Shown in pieces: positions 34,699 to 43,345 of a stretch of DNA of 64,000 nt. Under the pieces are notes generated by a model. It worked only from the letters and a program-made list of their open reading frames with translations. It ran no database searches and had not been told where the DNA came from. Made by a program: the position numbers and the translations under genes. The DNA comes from F22 sp963668535 (GTDB lineage Bacteria; Bacteroidota; Bacteroidia; Bacteroidales; Bacteroidaceae), in assembly GCA_963668535.1 (NCBI GenBank), contig OY764867.1, positions 2,604,001 to 2,668,000 on the forward strand, read 5' to 3'. Position 1 is the first letter of the stretch; each line of letters starts with the position of its first letter.

Positions 34699-35586
34699 TT
34701 GATTATGAATCATAAGAGTACAGTGTATTTGTTTTTAGCAACTTTTTGTTTGCTGTCTCTATCAGCATGTAGTTGCACGATTATCGGAATGAATCGTATC
34801 AAACCAAGTAAGGCTCAATCCGAAATAACAACTGAATTTAAGACCTTGAAAGGTGTGATGTCTAGTTTGCCTTTTGATATGGTATTGACACAACATCCTC
34901 AGGAAGTAGCTTCCATCAAAATGACTGGACCAAATAACTATATAGAACTAGTACATGTCGATTATAGTGATGGTGTACTTAGTTTGCGCTTACCACCTAG
35001 AACATATGTAACCAAACCAGAAGCTCTTAAGATCTATGTCAACGTGCATGACTTACAACAAGCTGGAGTTTCTGGTACTGGAGATATGTATCTTCATGGA
35101 GCATTCCAGGTGGCTGATAGTAAGGTAAGTGCGAGTGGTACAGGTGATTATATTGCTCAAGGCACCTTTGATTTCAAAACACTCAATATCAATAATTCTG
35201 GAACAGGTGATGTGACCTTTAAAAAACATCATGGACGCAAAATTACCATCCACGATAGTGGTACAGGCGAGGTCTATATGACAGGTGTGTGCGAAAGTAT
35301 AGATGCAAGTACTAGCGGTACTGGTGATGTCTATTTGTCGGGTACATCTCAAGAAGTAGGACTCAGAACAAGTGGTACAGGTGATATTACAGGAAAAAAT
35401 CTGACTGTTCAAGATGCAAGATTGCACACTTCTGGTACAGGAGATATCAGTTGTACTGTGATTAATACTATAGATGCGAGTACTAGTGGTACAGGCGATG
35501 TGACAATTTATGGACAACCAAAACGACTACACACTCGTGAATCTGGTACTGGAGATATTGACTTCAGACCTCTATCAAAAGAATAA
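34699..35586 (+). CDS. DUF2807 (head GIN domain) repeat lipoprotein
   Basis: A 295-residue lipoprotein (signal ends LSLSACSC). After a leading segment (FDMVLTQHPQE) it becomes a parallel beta-helix-like array in which the turn SGTGD, or once SGTGE, recurs nine times at intervals of about 18-24 residues. This is the DUF2807 / GIN-domain pattern of Bacteroidota. The glycine-aspartate turns may bind Ca2+ or simply shape the solenoid. Function is unknown; an outer-membrane or periplasmic adhesive or scaffold role is possible. A strong terminator (35620-35664) ends the unit. Confidence 0.85.
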   Translation: MIMNHKSTVYLFLATFCLLSLSACSCTIIGMNRIKPSKAQSEITTEFKTLKGVMSSLPFDMVLTQHPQEVASIKMTGPNNYIELVHVDYSDGVLSLRLPPRTYVTKPEALKIYVNVHDLQQAGVSGTGDMYLHGAFQVADSKVSASGTGDYIAQGTFDFKTLNINNSGTGDVTFKKHHGRKITIHDSGTGEVYMTGVCESIDASTSGTGDVYLSGTSQEVGLRTSGTGDITGKNLTVQDARLHTSGTGDISCTVINTIDASTSGTGDVTIYGQPKRLHTRESGTGDIDFRPLSKE

Positions 35587-35619
35587 CATTTCATTATTAT
35601 AGAACCTCTTAGTAACAAG

Positions 35620-35664
35620 CCTCCCATCGTAGCAGTGATGCTATACGATGGGAGGTGCTTTTTT
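35620..35664 (+). terminator. strong intrinsic terminator after the DUF2807 gene
   Basis: CCTCCCATCGTA (35620-35631) pairs perfectly with TACGATGGGAGG (35644-35655), with an inner GCA/TGC. A run of T follows from 35659 to 35664. Confidence 0.85.
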
Positions 35665-35825
35665 ATGATTAGTTTAAACAGAATAGTACTTTTGGGGCGC
35701 ATGATGTGTCAAAGATATTCGAATGATGGTGTATATCCAGACTACAAGTAGGGGATATGTCATAAGTTGCGAAGAACTTGATTGGTTTGTAGAGGAATTG
35801 GAATAGGTCGTTTATGGCTATAAAA

Positions 35826-35903
35826 CGCAAGCGCTTGCGATTTGCTACTTATCGGGATGTTTGGCTTTTCGCAAGCGCTTCCGTTTTGGGGTGCAAGCGC
35901 TTG
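35826..35903. repeat. three GCAAGCGCTT palindromic elements at 44- and 22-bp spacing
   Basis: Copy 1 (35826-35839) is the perfect 14-bp palindrome CGCAAGCGCTTGCG. Copies 2 (about 35870-35880) and 3 (35893-35903) keep the core GCAAGCGCTT. Core centres lie 44 and 22 bp apart, close to whole helical turns. They sit in the gap between two convergent genes, just past the CDF stop codon at 35912. They could be a protein-binding array, a repetitive palindromic element or RNA hairpins at mRNA ends. Confidence 0.6.
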
Positions 35904-35911
35904 TGAAAATA

Positions 35912-36802
35912 TCAGTCACAAGAAAAGAGACATTCCTCTCCTTCAATTTCTAAATCAACGGTGACATGCTCAATATGATGAGCTTGTGTAAGCTTGTATA
36001 GGGCTTCTTTGATACGTATGCGATTACCAATTTCCATGGAATCAATAACTAAGTGTAGAGTCAGTACGTGCGATTCGCCATCTTGAGACCAGAAATGCAA
36101 GTCGTGTAACGCCATCACACCATCTATACCTAAAATCTCTTTTTTTAGATCTACTATATTCAATTCATCGGGAACAGATTGCAACAAAATCTTGAAGGTA
36201 TTGCGTAGGTTGCCCAAAATATGATACAACACCCATATGGTGATCACAATACTTAATAGGGAATCTAGTATAGGGATGTTCCAAAAGTGGAGTACTATAC
36301 TAGAGATAAATACAGCGACCCATCCAAGCACATCTTCCATCAAATGAATATAGACAGCTCGCTGTGTGATGCTGACATGTCGGCTCATACGAAATGCGGC
36401 AGCTCCATTGATCAATATACCGATTATGGCTATCCACAGCATCCCCTGAGCATGTACAGGTTCTGGATGGATAAGACGAAGAATTGCTTCGCGAATAATA
36501 AAAAAGCTACTCAATAATAACAAGACTCCCAAGAAGATATTGCCGAGTAGGGCAAATCGTTTGTACCCGTAACTGTAATATTCATCTCGTGCTTGTTTGG
36601 ATTTCTTGTGCAGTCCCCAAGTGATGCCCAAAGAGATGCAATCGCCAAAATCATGTACGGCGTCCGATAAGATGGCGATACTATTAGTGTACAATCCTCC
36701 GACTACTTCTATTACGACAAAAAATACATTCAAAAAGAAGGCAGTGGCAATATTTTGGGCACCGTCTTGTGGGTGATTGTGATGATTATGATGGTGAGCC
36801 AT
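35912..36802 (-). CDS. cation diffusion facilitator (CDF) metal exporter
   Basis: A 296-residue CzcD/ZitB-like Zn2+ (or Co2+/Cd2+)/H+ antiporter. It has a His-rich N-terminus (HHHNHHNH), six membrane segments, metal-site motifs DAVHDFGD in TM2 and HLMEDVLGW (His and Asp) in TM5, and a cytoplasmic C-terminal domain (residues about 205-296) with HDLHFWSQDGESHVLTLHL. A -7 box (TATATTTG on the minus strand, 36843-36850) lies upstream. A second CDF gene occurs at 44656-45549. Confidence 0.93.
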   Translation of the reverse strand: MAHHHNHHNHPQDGAQNIATAFFLNVFFVVIEVVGGLYTNSIAILSDAVHDFGDCISLGITWGLHKKSKQARDEYYSYGYKRFALLGNIFLGVLLLLSSFFIIREAILRLIHPEPVHAQGMLWIAIIGILINGAAAFRMSRHVSITQRAVYIHLMEDVLGWVAVFISSIVLHFWNIPILDSLLSIVITIWVLYHILGNLRNTFKILLQSVPDELNIVDLKKEILGIDGVMALHDLHFWSQDGESHVLTLHLVIDSMEIGNRIRIKEALYKLTQAHHIEHVTVDLEIEGEECLFSCD

Positions 36803-36918
36803 AGTGTTCGTTTTTTAATAGGATGTTTCAAAATTGTTTCTACAAATATACGAAAAAATAAATTCATGTCCTAGAACTTAAGAAATGATTCCAACTTCTT
36901 AAAAACCTTTGAAACTCC

Positions 36919-36950
36919 CTTGTGTAAGTTGTTTTGATGACTTATATTTG
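36919..36950 (+). promoter_or_regulatory. promoter upstream of tandem repeats and small ORF
   Basis: CTTG (36919-36922), a 20-bp spacer and TATATTTG (36943-36950) match the consensus. Transcription would start near 36957 and include the tandem repeats at 36976-37012 and a 38-codon ORF at 37016. Confidence 0.55.
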
Positions 36951-36975
36951 CTTCCAGCTTTGCGGGTTGAGTGCA

Positions 36976-37012
36976 TATAAATCAAATCGAACGTCTTATA
37001 AATCAAATCGAA
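36976..37012 (+). repeat. tandem 16-bp direct repeats, 21-bp period
   Basis: TATAAATCAAATCGAA occurs at 36976-36991 and again, identically, at 36997-37012. The 21-bp period equals two helical turns. It lies downstream of a consensus promoter and just before the small ORF, so it may be an operator or an RNA-level element in the leader. Confidence 0.6.
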
Positions 37013-37015
37013 ATA

Positions 37016-37132
37016 ATGAATAAGCAGACATATTATTCCATACAAGTTGTTTTATGTATAGTTTTATTGATTATTCTATACATGCTATGGGATGTGCTCT
37101 GTAACCACGAGGGGCTATTGTTCATGGCGTAA
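37016..37132 (+). CDS. possible 38-residue single-TM small membrane protein
   Basis: ATG at 37016 opens a 38-codon frame ending at TAA 37130-37132. It starts MNKQTYYS, has a hydrophobic core (IQVVLCIVLLIILYMLW) and ends DVLCNHEGLLFMA. The hydrophobic stretch is long enough for one membrane helix. A consensus promoter (36919-36950) would transcribe it. It stops about 55 bp before the promoter box of the TPR/AraC regulator. Length gives no statistical support for coding, so confidence is low; a stress-type small membrane peptide is one reading. Confidence 0.35.
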   Translation: MNKQTYYSIQVVLCIVLLIILYMLWDVLCNHEGLLFMA

Positions 37133-37186
37133 ACAAAATAGGACAAAAAAGAACTAGCTTTTTTATGAAATGCTTTGTCGATTGTG

Positions 37187-37194
37187 TATCTTTG
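37187..37194 (+). promoter_or_regulatory. -7 box giving a near-leaderless start for the TPR/AraC gene
   Basis: TATCTTTG ends 5 bp before ATG 37200, so transcription would start at or next to the start codon. It also argues against the upstream ATG at 37170, which would lie before the promoter. Confidence 0.5.
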
Positions 37195-37199
37195 CAACT

Positions 37200-39131
37200 A
37201 TGAAAAATACTTCCTTGTATATTCTCATTGTATCAATATACTTCTCGAGCGTCGCTTTATTGGGATGTCAGTCATCCAATAAAGAAGCAGATCGTGTCTA
37301 TCAAGAGGCGAGTGCCAACTTTATCACATACAGAGATTCAACAGCTCATTATTTGTCCTTGTATCGTACGCTTCCTAGGCGTATGTTGATGCAAGAATGG
37401 AGTTTACAAGCCAACGATTGCTATAGTCGAATGCAATTTGATAGTGCGGCTACGTATTATGGGCTGGCTTCTTCTATTGCCAAAAGTCCTAATGATCGTT
37501 TTGATTTTTTGCTGCGAGCGGCTAATACCAGTGAGATCAATCATCATTACGAACAGGCCGATAGTTTGCTGACTGAAGCGCATAGTGTGTTGACAAAAAT
37601 GCGTAAAAAAGGGACTTCTCAAGCTCGCTTACTAGGCACACGGGGTGTGATTGCTACACGAAGAGGGCATTATAAAGAGGCTACTCAACTGTTGACAAAA
37701 GCGGTCGATCAACTAGCTCAGGACAGTCTGCATGAAAGTTATGTGTTCTATCTTAATTATCTAGGTATTGTACATTATAAGCAGGGGCATTACGGCAGGG
37801 CAACGACCTTCTTTATCCGTAGTTATAATCTTGCCCAACAAGTTCGCTTTAATTATTTGATCCCTCGACAATATCAGTATATCATTAGGTTATATATAAA
37901 AATAAAGCGTTTTAATGAAGCCAGTTCTTGGCTAAAAAAATACCACGAATGGGCAGATGAACACCATGTACCTCTTGAAAAATGGAGGGTAGAAGATGCC
38001 AGTGGTATTTTATATACTGAAAAGGGAGATTACGAGACGGCTTTGCAACATTTCCAATGTGCTAAGTGTATCATCGACTCAATAGGACGCAGAAATACTC
38101 AGGCAGTAGCTGTGTCAAACTTGGGGAACTTGTACAGAAGAATGAAACGATATGAAGAGGCTATGGCGTGTTTTCAACAGGCGTACTTATATTATTCTTG
38201 CGTTCCAGTGTCATACAATGGCATGGTCAAGACGTTGTGGAAACAAGCTGATATAGCTGGTGTAATGCGCGAAGATGGCCGAGCGGAGTCTCTTCTAAAG
38301 CGTTCGCTTCAGTATACAGACTCTATTAGTGATCTTTCTTTGAAGATACAGAGCTTGCGCCGATTAGCTGTGTACTACGGGAATCAGCGACAATATAAGC
38401 GTAGCAATGCGTTGTGGGGAGCCTATACTAGAGAGACTGAGAAATGGAATCAACAACAGAAGAAGGATAATTTACAGAAGTTATTAGTGCAGTATGAGGC
38501 CAAACGAAAAGCGGTACAGATTCTTAATCTGCGTCATAGCTTGTCTCTTAAAAACTGGACAGTCGGTTTCTTGTTGCTTATCTTATGCACCTTACTTATT
38601 TTGCTGTATTTCGTATGGTTATTGCATAGAAAGCAATTGATACATAATCGAGAATTGGTGCGCCAGCAGGAGGAAATAGAGAAGAAGGCAGATAAAATTT
38701 CCTCACAAATCAAAACATGCGGATCGAGCGATCTCAGCGACACAAAGGCGCAAATAAGTAAGCGACTAGTGGAATTGATGGAAAATGGTATCTACCGTAA
38801 TCCTGAATTATCTTTGAAATGTTTGGCGCAAGTGTTGGGAACAAATACCAGTTATCTTTCAGAAATTATCAACAAAGAATTTGATTGTAATTATAAATAC
38901 TATATTGCTTCGGCTCGAATCACTTGGTGTAAACATCAATTGGCCAATAACCCGCACTATGTTGTGAAGCAATTGGCTATAGATGCAGGATTTACATCGG
39001 CATCTACATTCTATAATTCGTTCAAGATGTACACCAAAATGACTCCGAAAGAATATATCAATGCCGTGGCTAATCAACGAGCCTTGTCAACAGATAACGA
39101 TGCCGATAATGATAGGACTACGTTGTCTTAG
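37200..39131 (+). CDS. membrane-anchored TPR regulator with AraC-type DNA-binding domain
   Basis: A 643-residue protein from ATG 37200. It has a lipoprotein-like signal (LLGC), then about 400 residues of TPR repeats (for example DFLLRAANTSEINHHYEQAD, AVAVSNLGNLYRRMKRYEEA). A membrane helix lies near 455-480 (FLLLILCTLLILLYFVWLL), followed by a coiled-coil stretch (LVRQQEEIEKKADKI) and a C-terminal AraC/HTH_18 domain (LKCLAQVLGTNTSYLSEIIN and YNSFKMYTKMTPKEY). The periplasmic sensor, TM helix and cytoplasmic DNA-binding order resembles one-component regulators common in Bacteroidota. The ligand is unknown. Its 3' end overlaps the convergent histidine kinase gene by 14 bp. Confidence 0.88.
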   Translation: MKNTSLYILIVSIYFSSVALLGCQSSNKEADRVYQEASANFITYRDSTAHYLSLYRTLPRRMLMQEWSLQANDCYSRMQFDSAATYYGLASSIAKSPNDRFDFLLRAANTSEINHHYEQADSLLTEAHSVLTKMRKKGTSQARLLGTRGVIATRRGHYKEATQLLTKAVDQLAQDSLHESYVFYLNYLGIVHYKQGHYGRATTFFIRSYNLAQQVRFNYLIPRQYQYIIRLYIKIKRFNEASSWLKKYHEWADEHHVPLEKWRVEDASGILYTEKGDYETALQHFQCAKCIIDSIGRRNTQAVAVSNLGNLYRRMKRYEEAMACFQQAYLYYSCVPVSYNGMVKTLWKQADIAGVMREDGRAESLLKRSLQYTDSISDLSLKIQSLRRLAVYYGNQRQYKRSNALWGAYTRETEKWNQQQKKDNLQKLLVQYEAKRKAVQILNLRHSLSLKNWTVGFLLLILCTLLILLYFVWLLHRKQLIHNRELVRQQEEIEKKADKISSQIKTCGSSDLSDTKAQISKRLVELMENGIYRNPELSLKCLAQVLGTNTSYLSEIINKEFDCNYKYYIASARITWCKHQLANNPHYVVKQLAIDAGFTSASTFYNSFKMYTKMTPKEYINAVANQRALSTDNDADNDRTTLS

Positions 39132-40422
39132 GCTCAAACAAAATAGTAAATTCATGTGTACTATCTCCTTTGTATGTATAGTGTAGTTGATATCCCAGTT
39201 GTTTACATGCTTCATATACAATAGATAAGCCTAGTCCTGTACCTTCCTTTTTATGATCACCTCGTACAAATCGTTGATAGATAATGGATGTGTCTAATGG
39301 CTTGTCCGGACCTTCGTTGCTAACGACAAATTGCTGCTTGTCCAATTGTACGCGAATAGTCGATTCTGGAGCACTGTACTTGATAGCATTTCCTAGCAAA
39401 TTATTGCATACTGAGGTTGCCAATAACTCATTGCAGTCGAATAGGGTGCATGGGTTTAAAGTGTACACTAAGTGTTTTTCACTCACTTCTACATTTTCTA
39501 GCATAAGAGAGATATATTCTTCCACAATCTGTTTAAAATCAACATCTTGATTATTAGCATATTGGTGATGCTCAATGCGACTAAGCAGTAGCATGTTCTT
39601 ATTGATTGTAGACATGTATTTGACATGGCGAAACATGCTGAACAACGTCTTCGTTTGTTCTTCATCTAGTGAGGTGTCCAATAGCTCAGTGATTTTGTTA
39701 TTCATCACTGCTAGAGGAGTTTGCATTTCGTGCATGGTATTCTCTGTATAGGCTTTTTGTTGCTCTATCAAGTTATGGTTTTCCTCTATTAGAATGTTTA
39801 CTGACTCACGCAATTGCTCAAACTCGACAATCCCTTTACAATCAATACCAATAGGTTGTGGGTTATCCAACTTAAGACGACGCATTTGTTTGTTCAAATC
39901 AAAAAATGGCGCCCATTGCTTTTTGCTCACTGTGCGCATAATGACTATTAGCACAAGGATAAAACAGAGATGAATCACTAGTTGTGCTAAGATGATACCG
40001 CTGGTCAATTTATCCTGATCGAGAACTTCTTTTTTGAAGTTGATGCAGTATGTGGTACCATGGATGGTTACATAGCTGATAATTTCGCGTACCGTTTCAT
40101 TGTGCCCTTCAGCTTCGCTGTAAAACTCTTTGGTAAACAAAGAATCGGATGCAGGTACGTAATGATCTAGTCGCTTGACTGAAATATCATGGTCGAATAG
40201 ACTGTGATACTCTCCCTTTTCTCCAAGAATATCTGGCCCATTAAATTCCAATGTCAACATCGTTTTTTCTTTAAGATCAAAGAGAATATGGTCGACATCG
40301 TGTTTCCAGATCGCATTTTCTACAAAGATTAGTACAACGCTACCCACAAGCATTACACCAATAAAAGCAATGATATATCTGCGAAGTGTCAAGTATATAA
40401 GAGAGTTCCTTTTTTGCGGCAT
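39118..40422 (-). CDS. sensor histidine kinase
   Basis: A 434-residue membrane histidine kinase. TM1 is near 14-33, a periplasmic sensor of about 120 residues follows, and TM2 is near 143-163. The HisKA domain has the phospho-acceptor His231 in ENTMHEMQTPLAVM. The HATPase domain has SVCNNLLGNAIKYSAPES (N-box) and GTGLGLSIVYEACKQ (G2 box). It is encoded 11 bp downstream of its OmpR-type regulator, the likely cognate partner. The signal is unknown. Confidence 0.93.
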   Translation of the reverse strand: MPQKRNSLIYLTLRRYIIAFIGVMLVGSVVLIFVENAIWKHDVDHILFDLKEKTMLTLEFNGPDILGEKGEYHSLFDHDISVKRLDHYVPASDSLFTKEFYSEAEGHNETVREIISYVTIHGTTYCINFKKEVLDQDKLTSGIILAQLVIHLCFILVLIVIMRTVSKKQWAPFFDLNKQMRRLKLDNPQPIGIDCKGIVEFEQLRESVNILIEENHNLIEQQKAYTENTMHEMQTPLAVMNNKITELLDTSLDEEQTKTLFSMFRHVKYMSTINKNMLLLSRIEHHQYANNQDVDFKQIVEEYISLMLENVEVSEKHLVYTLNPCTLFDCNELLATSVCNNLLGNAIKYSAPESTIRVQLDKQQFVVSNEGPDKPLDTSIIYQRFVRGDHKKEGTGLGLSIVYEACKQLGYQLHYTYKGDSTHEFTILFEPKTT

Positions 40423-40433
40423 CTTGGTCTATT

Positions 40434-41120
40434 TTAGTTGTTAGATGAATCGAATTTATACCCCATGCCATAGACTGATTTGATGAACTGATCGCATTGG
40501 GCTTTCTTCAATTTCTTTTTTAGGTTTTTGATATGAGCATAGATAAAATCAAACTGTGCAAAGTTATCTGCGAAATCTCCGATAAGATTCTCTGCTATGG
40601 CTTCTTTGGATAATACACGTTTAGGGTTGGAAACAAAGAAGAGCAGGAGTTTGTATTCCATTTTTGTCAAGGCATCGACTACTTGGTCTTTGTAATAGAC
40701 TGTTTGAGTATCTAGTTCTATGCGTAAATCTTCATAACACATATCATTATTACCTTGGAATTTACTTCGTCTGATCAATGAATAAATACGTACACTCAAT
40801 TCAGACAAGTGAAAAGGTTTAGTCAAATAATCATCTGCACCCAGTTTTAGTCCCGTTATTTTGTCTTCAAGAGCCCCTTTGGCTGTAATGATAATGACTC
40901 CTTCTTCTCGTCCGTTTTGTTTGATCAAAGGCAAAAGATCTAGCCCTGATCCATCAGGTAGAGTTAAGTCCAGGAGCACACAGTCGTAGGTGTACATGTT
41001 AATCAAATAGGTGGCTTCCTGTATACTGTAAGCCGATTCGCACGTATATTGCTCATCCGTCAATGCTTTTTTGATGGATTGGTGCAGTTCTATATTATCT
41101 TCAATAATAAGTATTTTCAT
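40434..41120 (-). CDS. OmpR/PhoB-family response regulator
   Basis: A 228-residue response regulator. The receiver has the acidic pair in IEDN, the phospho-acceptor Asp51 in VLLDLTLPDGSG, Thr in IITAKG and Lys in DDYLTKPF. The C-terminal winged helix ends with YAHIKNLKKKLKKAQ and KSVYGMGYKF. It is paired with the histidine kinase just downstream. A -7 box (TACCTTTG on the minus strand, 41194-41201) precedes it by about 75 bp. Confidence 0.95.
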   Translation of the reverse strand: MKILIIEDNIELHQSIKKALTDEQYTCESAYSIQEATYLINMYTYDCVLLDLTLPDGSGLDLLPLIKQNGREEGVIIITAKGALEDKITGLKLGADDYLTKPFHLSELSVRIYSLIRRSKFQGNNDMCYEDLRIELDTQTVYYKDQVVDALTKMEYKLLLFFVSNPKRVLSKEAIAENLIGDFADNFAQFDFIYAHIKNLKKKLKKAQCDQFIKSVYGMGYKFDSSNN

Positions 41121-41263
41121 TGTTTATATAACGGCTTATTTGAGTTACGCTTCTATATATGCACTTTGTTTTGTGCACGCTATTGTATGAAGACAAAGGT
41201 ACAGATTAATTCTGTAAAGAATCTGTTTTTTTAGACGCTTTGTCTATTACTTTCCAGTTAGAG

Positions 41264-42010
41264 TTAGTTGGTCAGGGTAAGATGTTCCCATATCCAGCGT
41301 GGTATACATTGCATCACTGCTATAGCAATGCGGTATTTCCAATCAACAACAATGATGCGTTTGCGTGATTTCAAACCTTTAAATATGATATGAGTCGCAT
41401 ACTCAACAGGCATAATCATAGGATACTTTTTGTCCTTACTTAGTATAGGGGTGTCTACGAAGCCAGGCTTGATAGTCGTTATCTGTATGTGATGTTTCTG
41501 CATGTTAGATAGCTGACTCAAGGCTTGTAGATAGCTATTATTAAAAGCTTTACTAGCCGAGTACGATGCGCCTGTGCCCATACTGCGTGTACCAGCTACC
41601 GAACTTACGGCTGCAAGATGGCCTCCGCCATGCACACGCATATAGTTATAGACTGTGTCGACCATGCGCACAAAACCAGTTACATTGGTTTCTACTGTTG
41701 TAATATCTATATCAAGCTGAAGGTCTTTATTTTGTTTCCCGAAACCAGATACGTGGATATAGAGATCCAATCCTCCTAAAGCATCGATCAACTCCAGTAA
41801 TTGTTGTTCAGCCTGCACATCACGTATATCTATCACTTTGTAGACTACTTGTTTAGGAGCTGTCTTTGCAATAGCTTGTAGGCAGTCTTCACGTCGTCCA
41901 GCAATCGCTACTAAATATCCTGCTTGTATGTATCGATAGGCGAGTCCTTGGCCTATACCAGAGGTAGCGCCAACAATAAGTACTCTTTTGCGCGATTTCT
42001 TGTTTTTCAT
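41264..42010 (-). CDS. short-chain dehydrogenase/reductase (SDR)
   Basis: A 248-residue classical SDR. The NAD(P) loop is GATSGIGQG (14-22), preceded by basic residues, and the catalytic Ser, Tyr and Lys lie in SSVAGTRSMGTGASYSASKA. A C-terminal hydrophobic tail (YRIAIAVMQCIPRWIWEHL) may give membrane association. The substrate is unknown. It is the last gene of a four-gene minus-strand operon: CDF, iron-type alcohol dehydrogenase, MFS, SDR. Confidence 0.9.
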   Translation of the reverse strand: MKNKKSRKRVLIVGATSGIGQGLAYRYIQAGYLVAIAGRREDCLQAIAKTAPKQVVYKVIDIRDVQAEQQLLELIDALGGLDLYIHVSGFGKQNKDLQLDIDITTVETNVTGFVRMVDTVYNYMRVHGGGHLAAVSSVAGTRSMGTGASYSASKAFNNSYLQALSQLSNMQKHHIQITTIKPGFVDTPILSKDKKYPMIMPVEYATHIIFKGLKSRKRIIVVDWKYRIAIAVMQCIPRWIWEHLTLTN

Positions 42011-42028
42011 ATTATGGGTTATTAGTGT

Positions 42029-43333
42029 TTATATGGTCGTTTCTTGGTGTATAACAGGGTGCCTATTGGCCGAGAAGACCATCAATAGAATGGCTGGAAT
42101 CAATATAATAATGCTAGCTCCATAGGTCATCGAAAAACCAAGCATTTCGTACAGAGAAATACCTAGTAGTGGCGCAAATACAGCCCGTACACCCGTTAGA
42201 AACAAGTGTACAGATTGGTAATCAGCTGCTTCATTGGAACTGCAAAAATAACTAGAACCTATGCCCCATAATAGTGGCATGCTGCCCATAAATGTACCAT
42301 TAAATAGAACAGCTATCATTAAACAAGGATATATTTTAACTCCTGCTATAATATAATAGCTGTCAAATGTCTGGGTTAATGACGTAAAAAGGATAAATAA
42401 TAGCAGGGAACCAAAGGTAATCAAGCCGAAGCGACGCGGATCCATCTTGCCAATCATTTTACTAAAGATGGGTAAAACTAGAATGGCCATTAAGGTATAC
42501 GCATTGTTGTAGAAGGATACTCCTGAGTAATTAAGGTGTAGCGCTTCTTTATAAAATATTGTGATCACGGCATGGGTACTCATCCAAGCAAATCCATAGA
42601 GCATAAATCCGACTTCTAAATGACGGAAGGGTACGTTGCCACATAGTATTTTCCAAATACGTTTAAAACTATCACCTAGTGCCTGCGACATCGGTTTGAC
42701 GACTAGATCGGGCTTGTGGTAAAATGGAATCATCGTCAATTGAAAGACAGATATAGTGCCCAATACCCCCACAGCTGGATAAAACCATCGATAGGAATTG
42801 GGATCCCAATCAAGCAATACCCCCACAGCAAAAGTGGTGATCATGGTCATGACTTTATTGATAGTGGTAGCATATCCGAAAAGTCTACCGAAATTTTCCG
42901 ACCTATAATTACCCTTAAGATACTGATTGATGGAGGGAATGACAGCAATACGTGAGGTGTAGAACAACAGAAATACGCCCAGAAATAAGGTGTGATATTG
43001 TGGAGGGAGACCCTGACCATGTACGGCTGGAAAAAATGCAAATAAGATAAGCGGCATGCGTGTAATGATACTTACCCAGCGCAAAAGAATTTTTCTGTTG
43101 GGATAGCGGCGCATGATTTCATTAGCCACCATGGAGAACAAGTAGATCACCATGGAGAATTGAAATAGGAAGGCCAATTGTACATTTCCTCCCCCTAGTT
43201 GTTTGATAAATATAAACTCATTTAAGATGAGTGCACCACGCACAAATCCATCAAGCGAGGCATATCCTATATGTTTTTGGAAGGTTGATCGCTCAGTGGC
43301 GTTGAGTTGATGCTTGTAGTATGTTGAAATCAT
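42029..43333 (-). CDS. MFS-type transporter with 10-12 TM helices
   Basis: A 434-residue polytopic membrane protein with hydrophobic segments along the whole length and a central cytoplasmic loop near 215-235, in keeping with a major facilitator. It resembles uncharacterised MFS members rather than a named sugar or drug carrier. It lies 12 bp after the Fe-ADH gene and 18 bp before the SDR gene, so it may move the substrate or product of these oxidoreductases; this is inference. Confidence 0.75.
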   Translation of the reverse strand: MISTYYKHQLNATERSTFQKHIGYASLDGFVRGALILNEFIFIKQLGGGNVQLAFLFQFSMVIYLFSMVANEIMRRYPNRKILLRWVSIITRMPLILFAFFPAVHGQGLPPQYHTLFLGVFLLFYTSRIAVIPSINQYLKGNYRSENFGRLFGYATTINKVMTMITTFAVGVLLDWDPNSYRWFYPAVGVLGTISVFQLTMIPFYHKPDLVVKPMSQALGDSFKRIWKILCGNVPFRHLEVGFMLYGFAWMSTHAVITIFYKEALHLNYSGVSFYNNAYTLMAILVLPIFSKMIGKMDPRRFGLITFGSLLLFILFTSLTQTFDSYYIIAGVKIYPCLMIAVLFNGTFMGSMPLLWGIGSSYFCSSNEAADYQSVHLFLTGVRAVFAPLLGISLYEMLGFSMTYGASIIILIPAILLMVFSANRHPVIHQETTI

Positions 43334-43345
43334 CCTGCAAGCTTA

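Noticed and set aside
35053..35517. 154-codon minus-strand ORF rich in Cys, Thr and Ser repeats
   Set aside because: It is the reverse image of the SGTGD-coding repeats of the DUF2807 gene, which has a signal peptide, family match and terminator on the plus strand.
35080..35560. Regular short DNA repeats that could suggest a CRISPR array
   Set aside because: The repeats code for SGTGD turns in frame, are too short and varied for CRISPR repeats, and no cas genes are present.
35901..35921. TTGTGA and TCACAA arms resembling a Rex operator
   Set aside because: The arms are 9 bp apart instead of the 6 expected, and the site straddles the 3' end of the CDF gene rather than a promoter.
41205..41232. 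ACAGATT/AATCTGT hairpin followed by T-run on the plus strand
   Set aside because: No plus-strand gene precedes it closely, and it lies in the promoter region of the response regulator; probably incidental.
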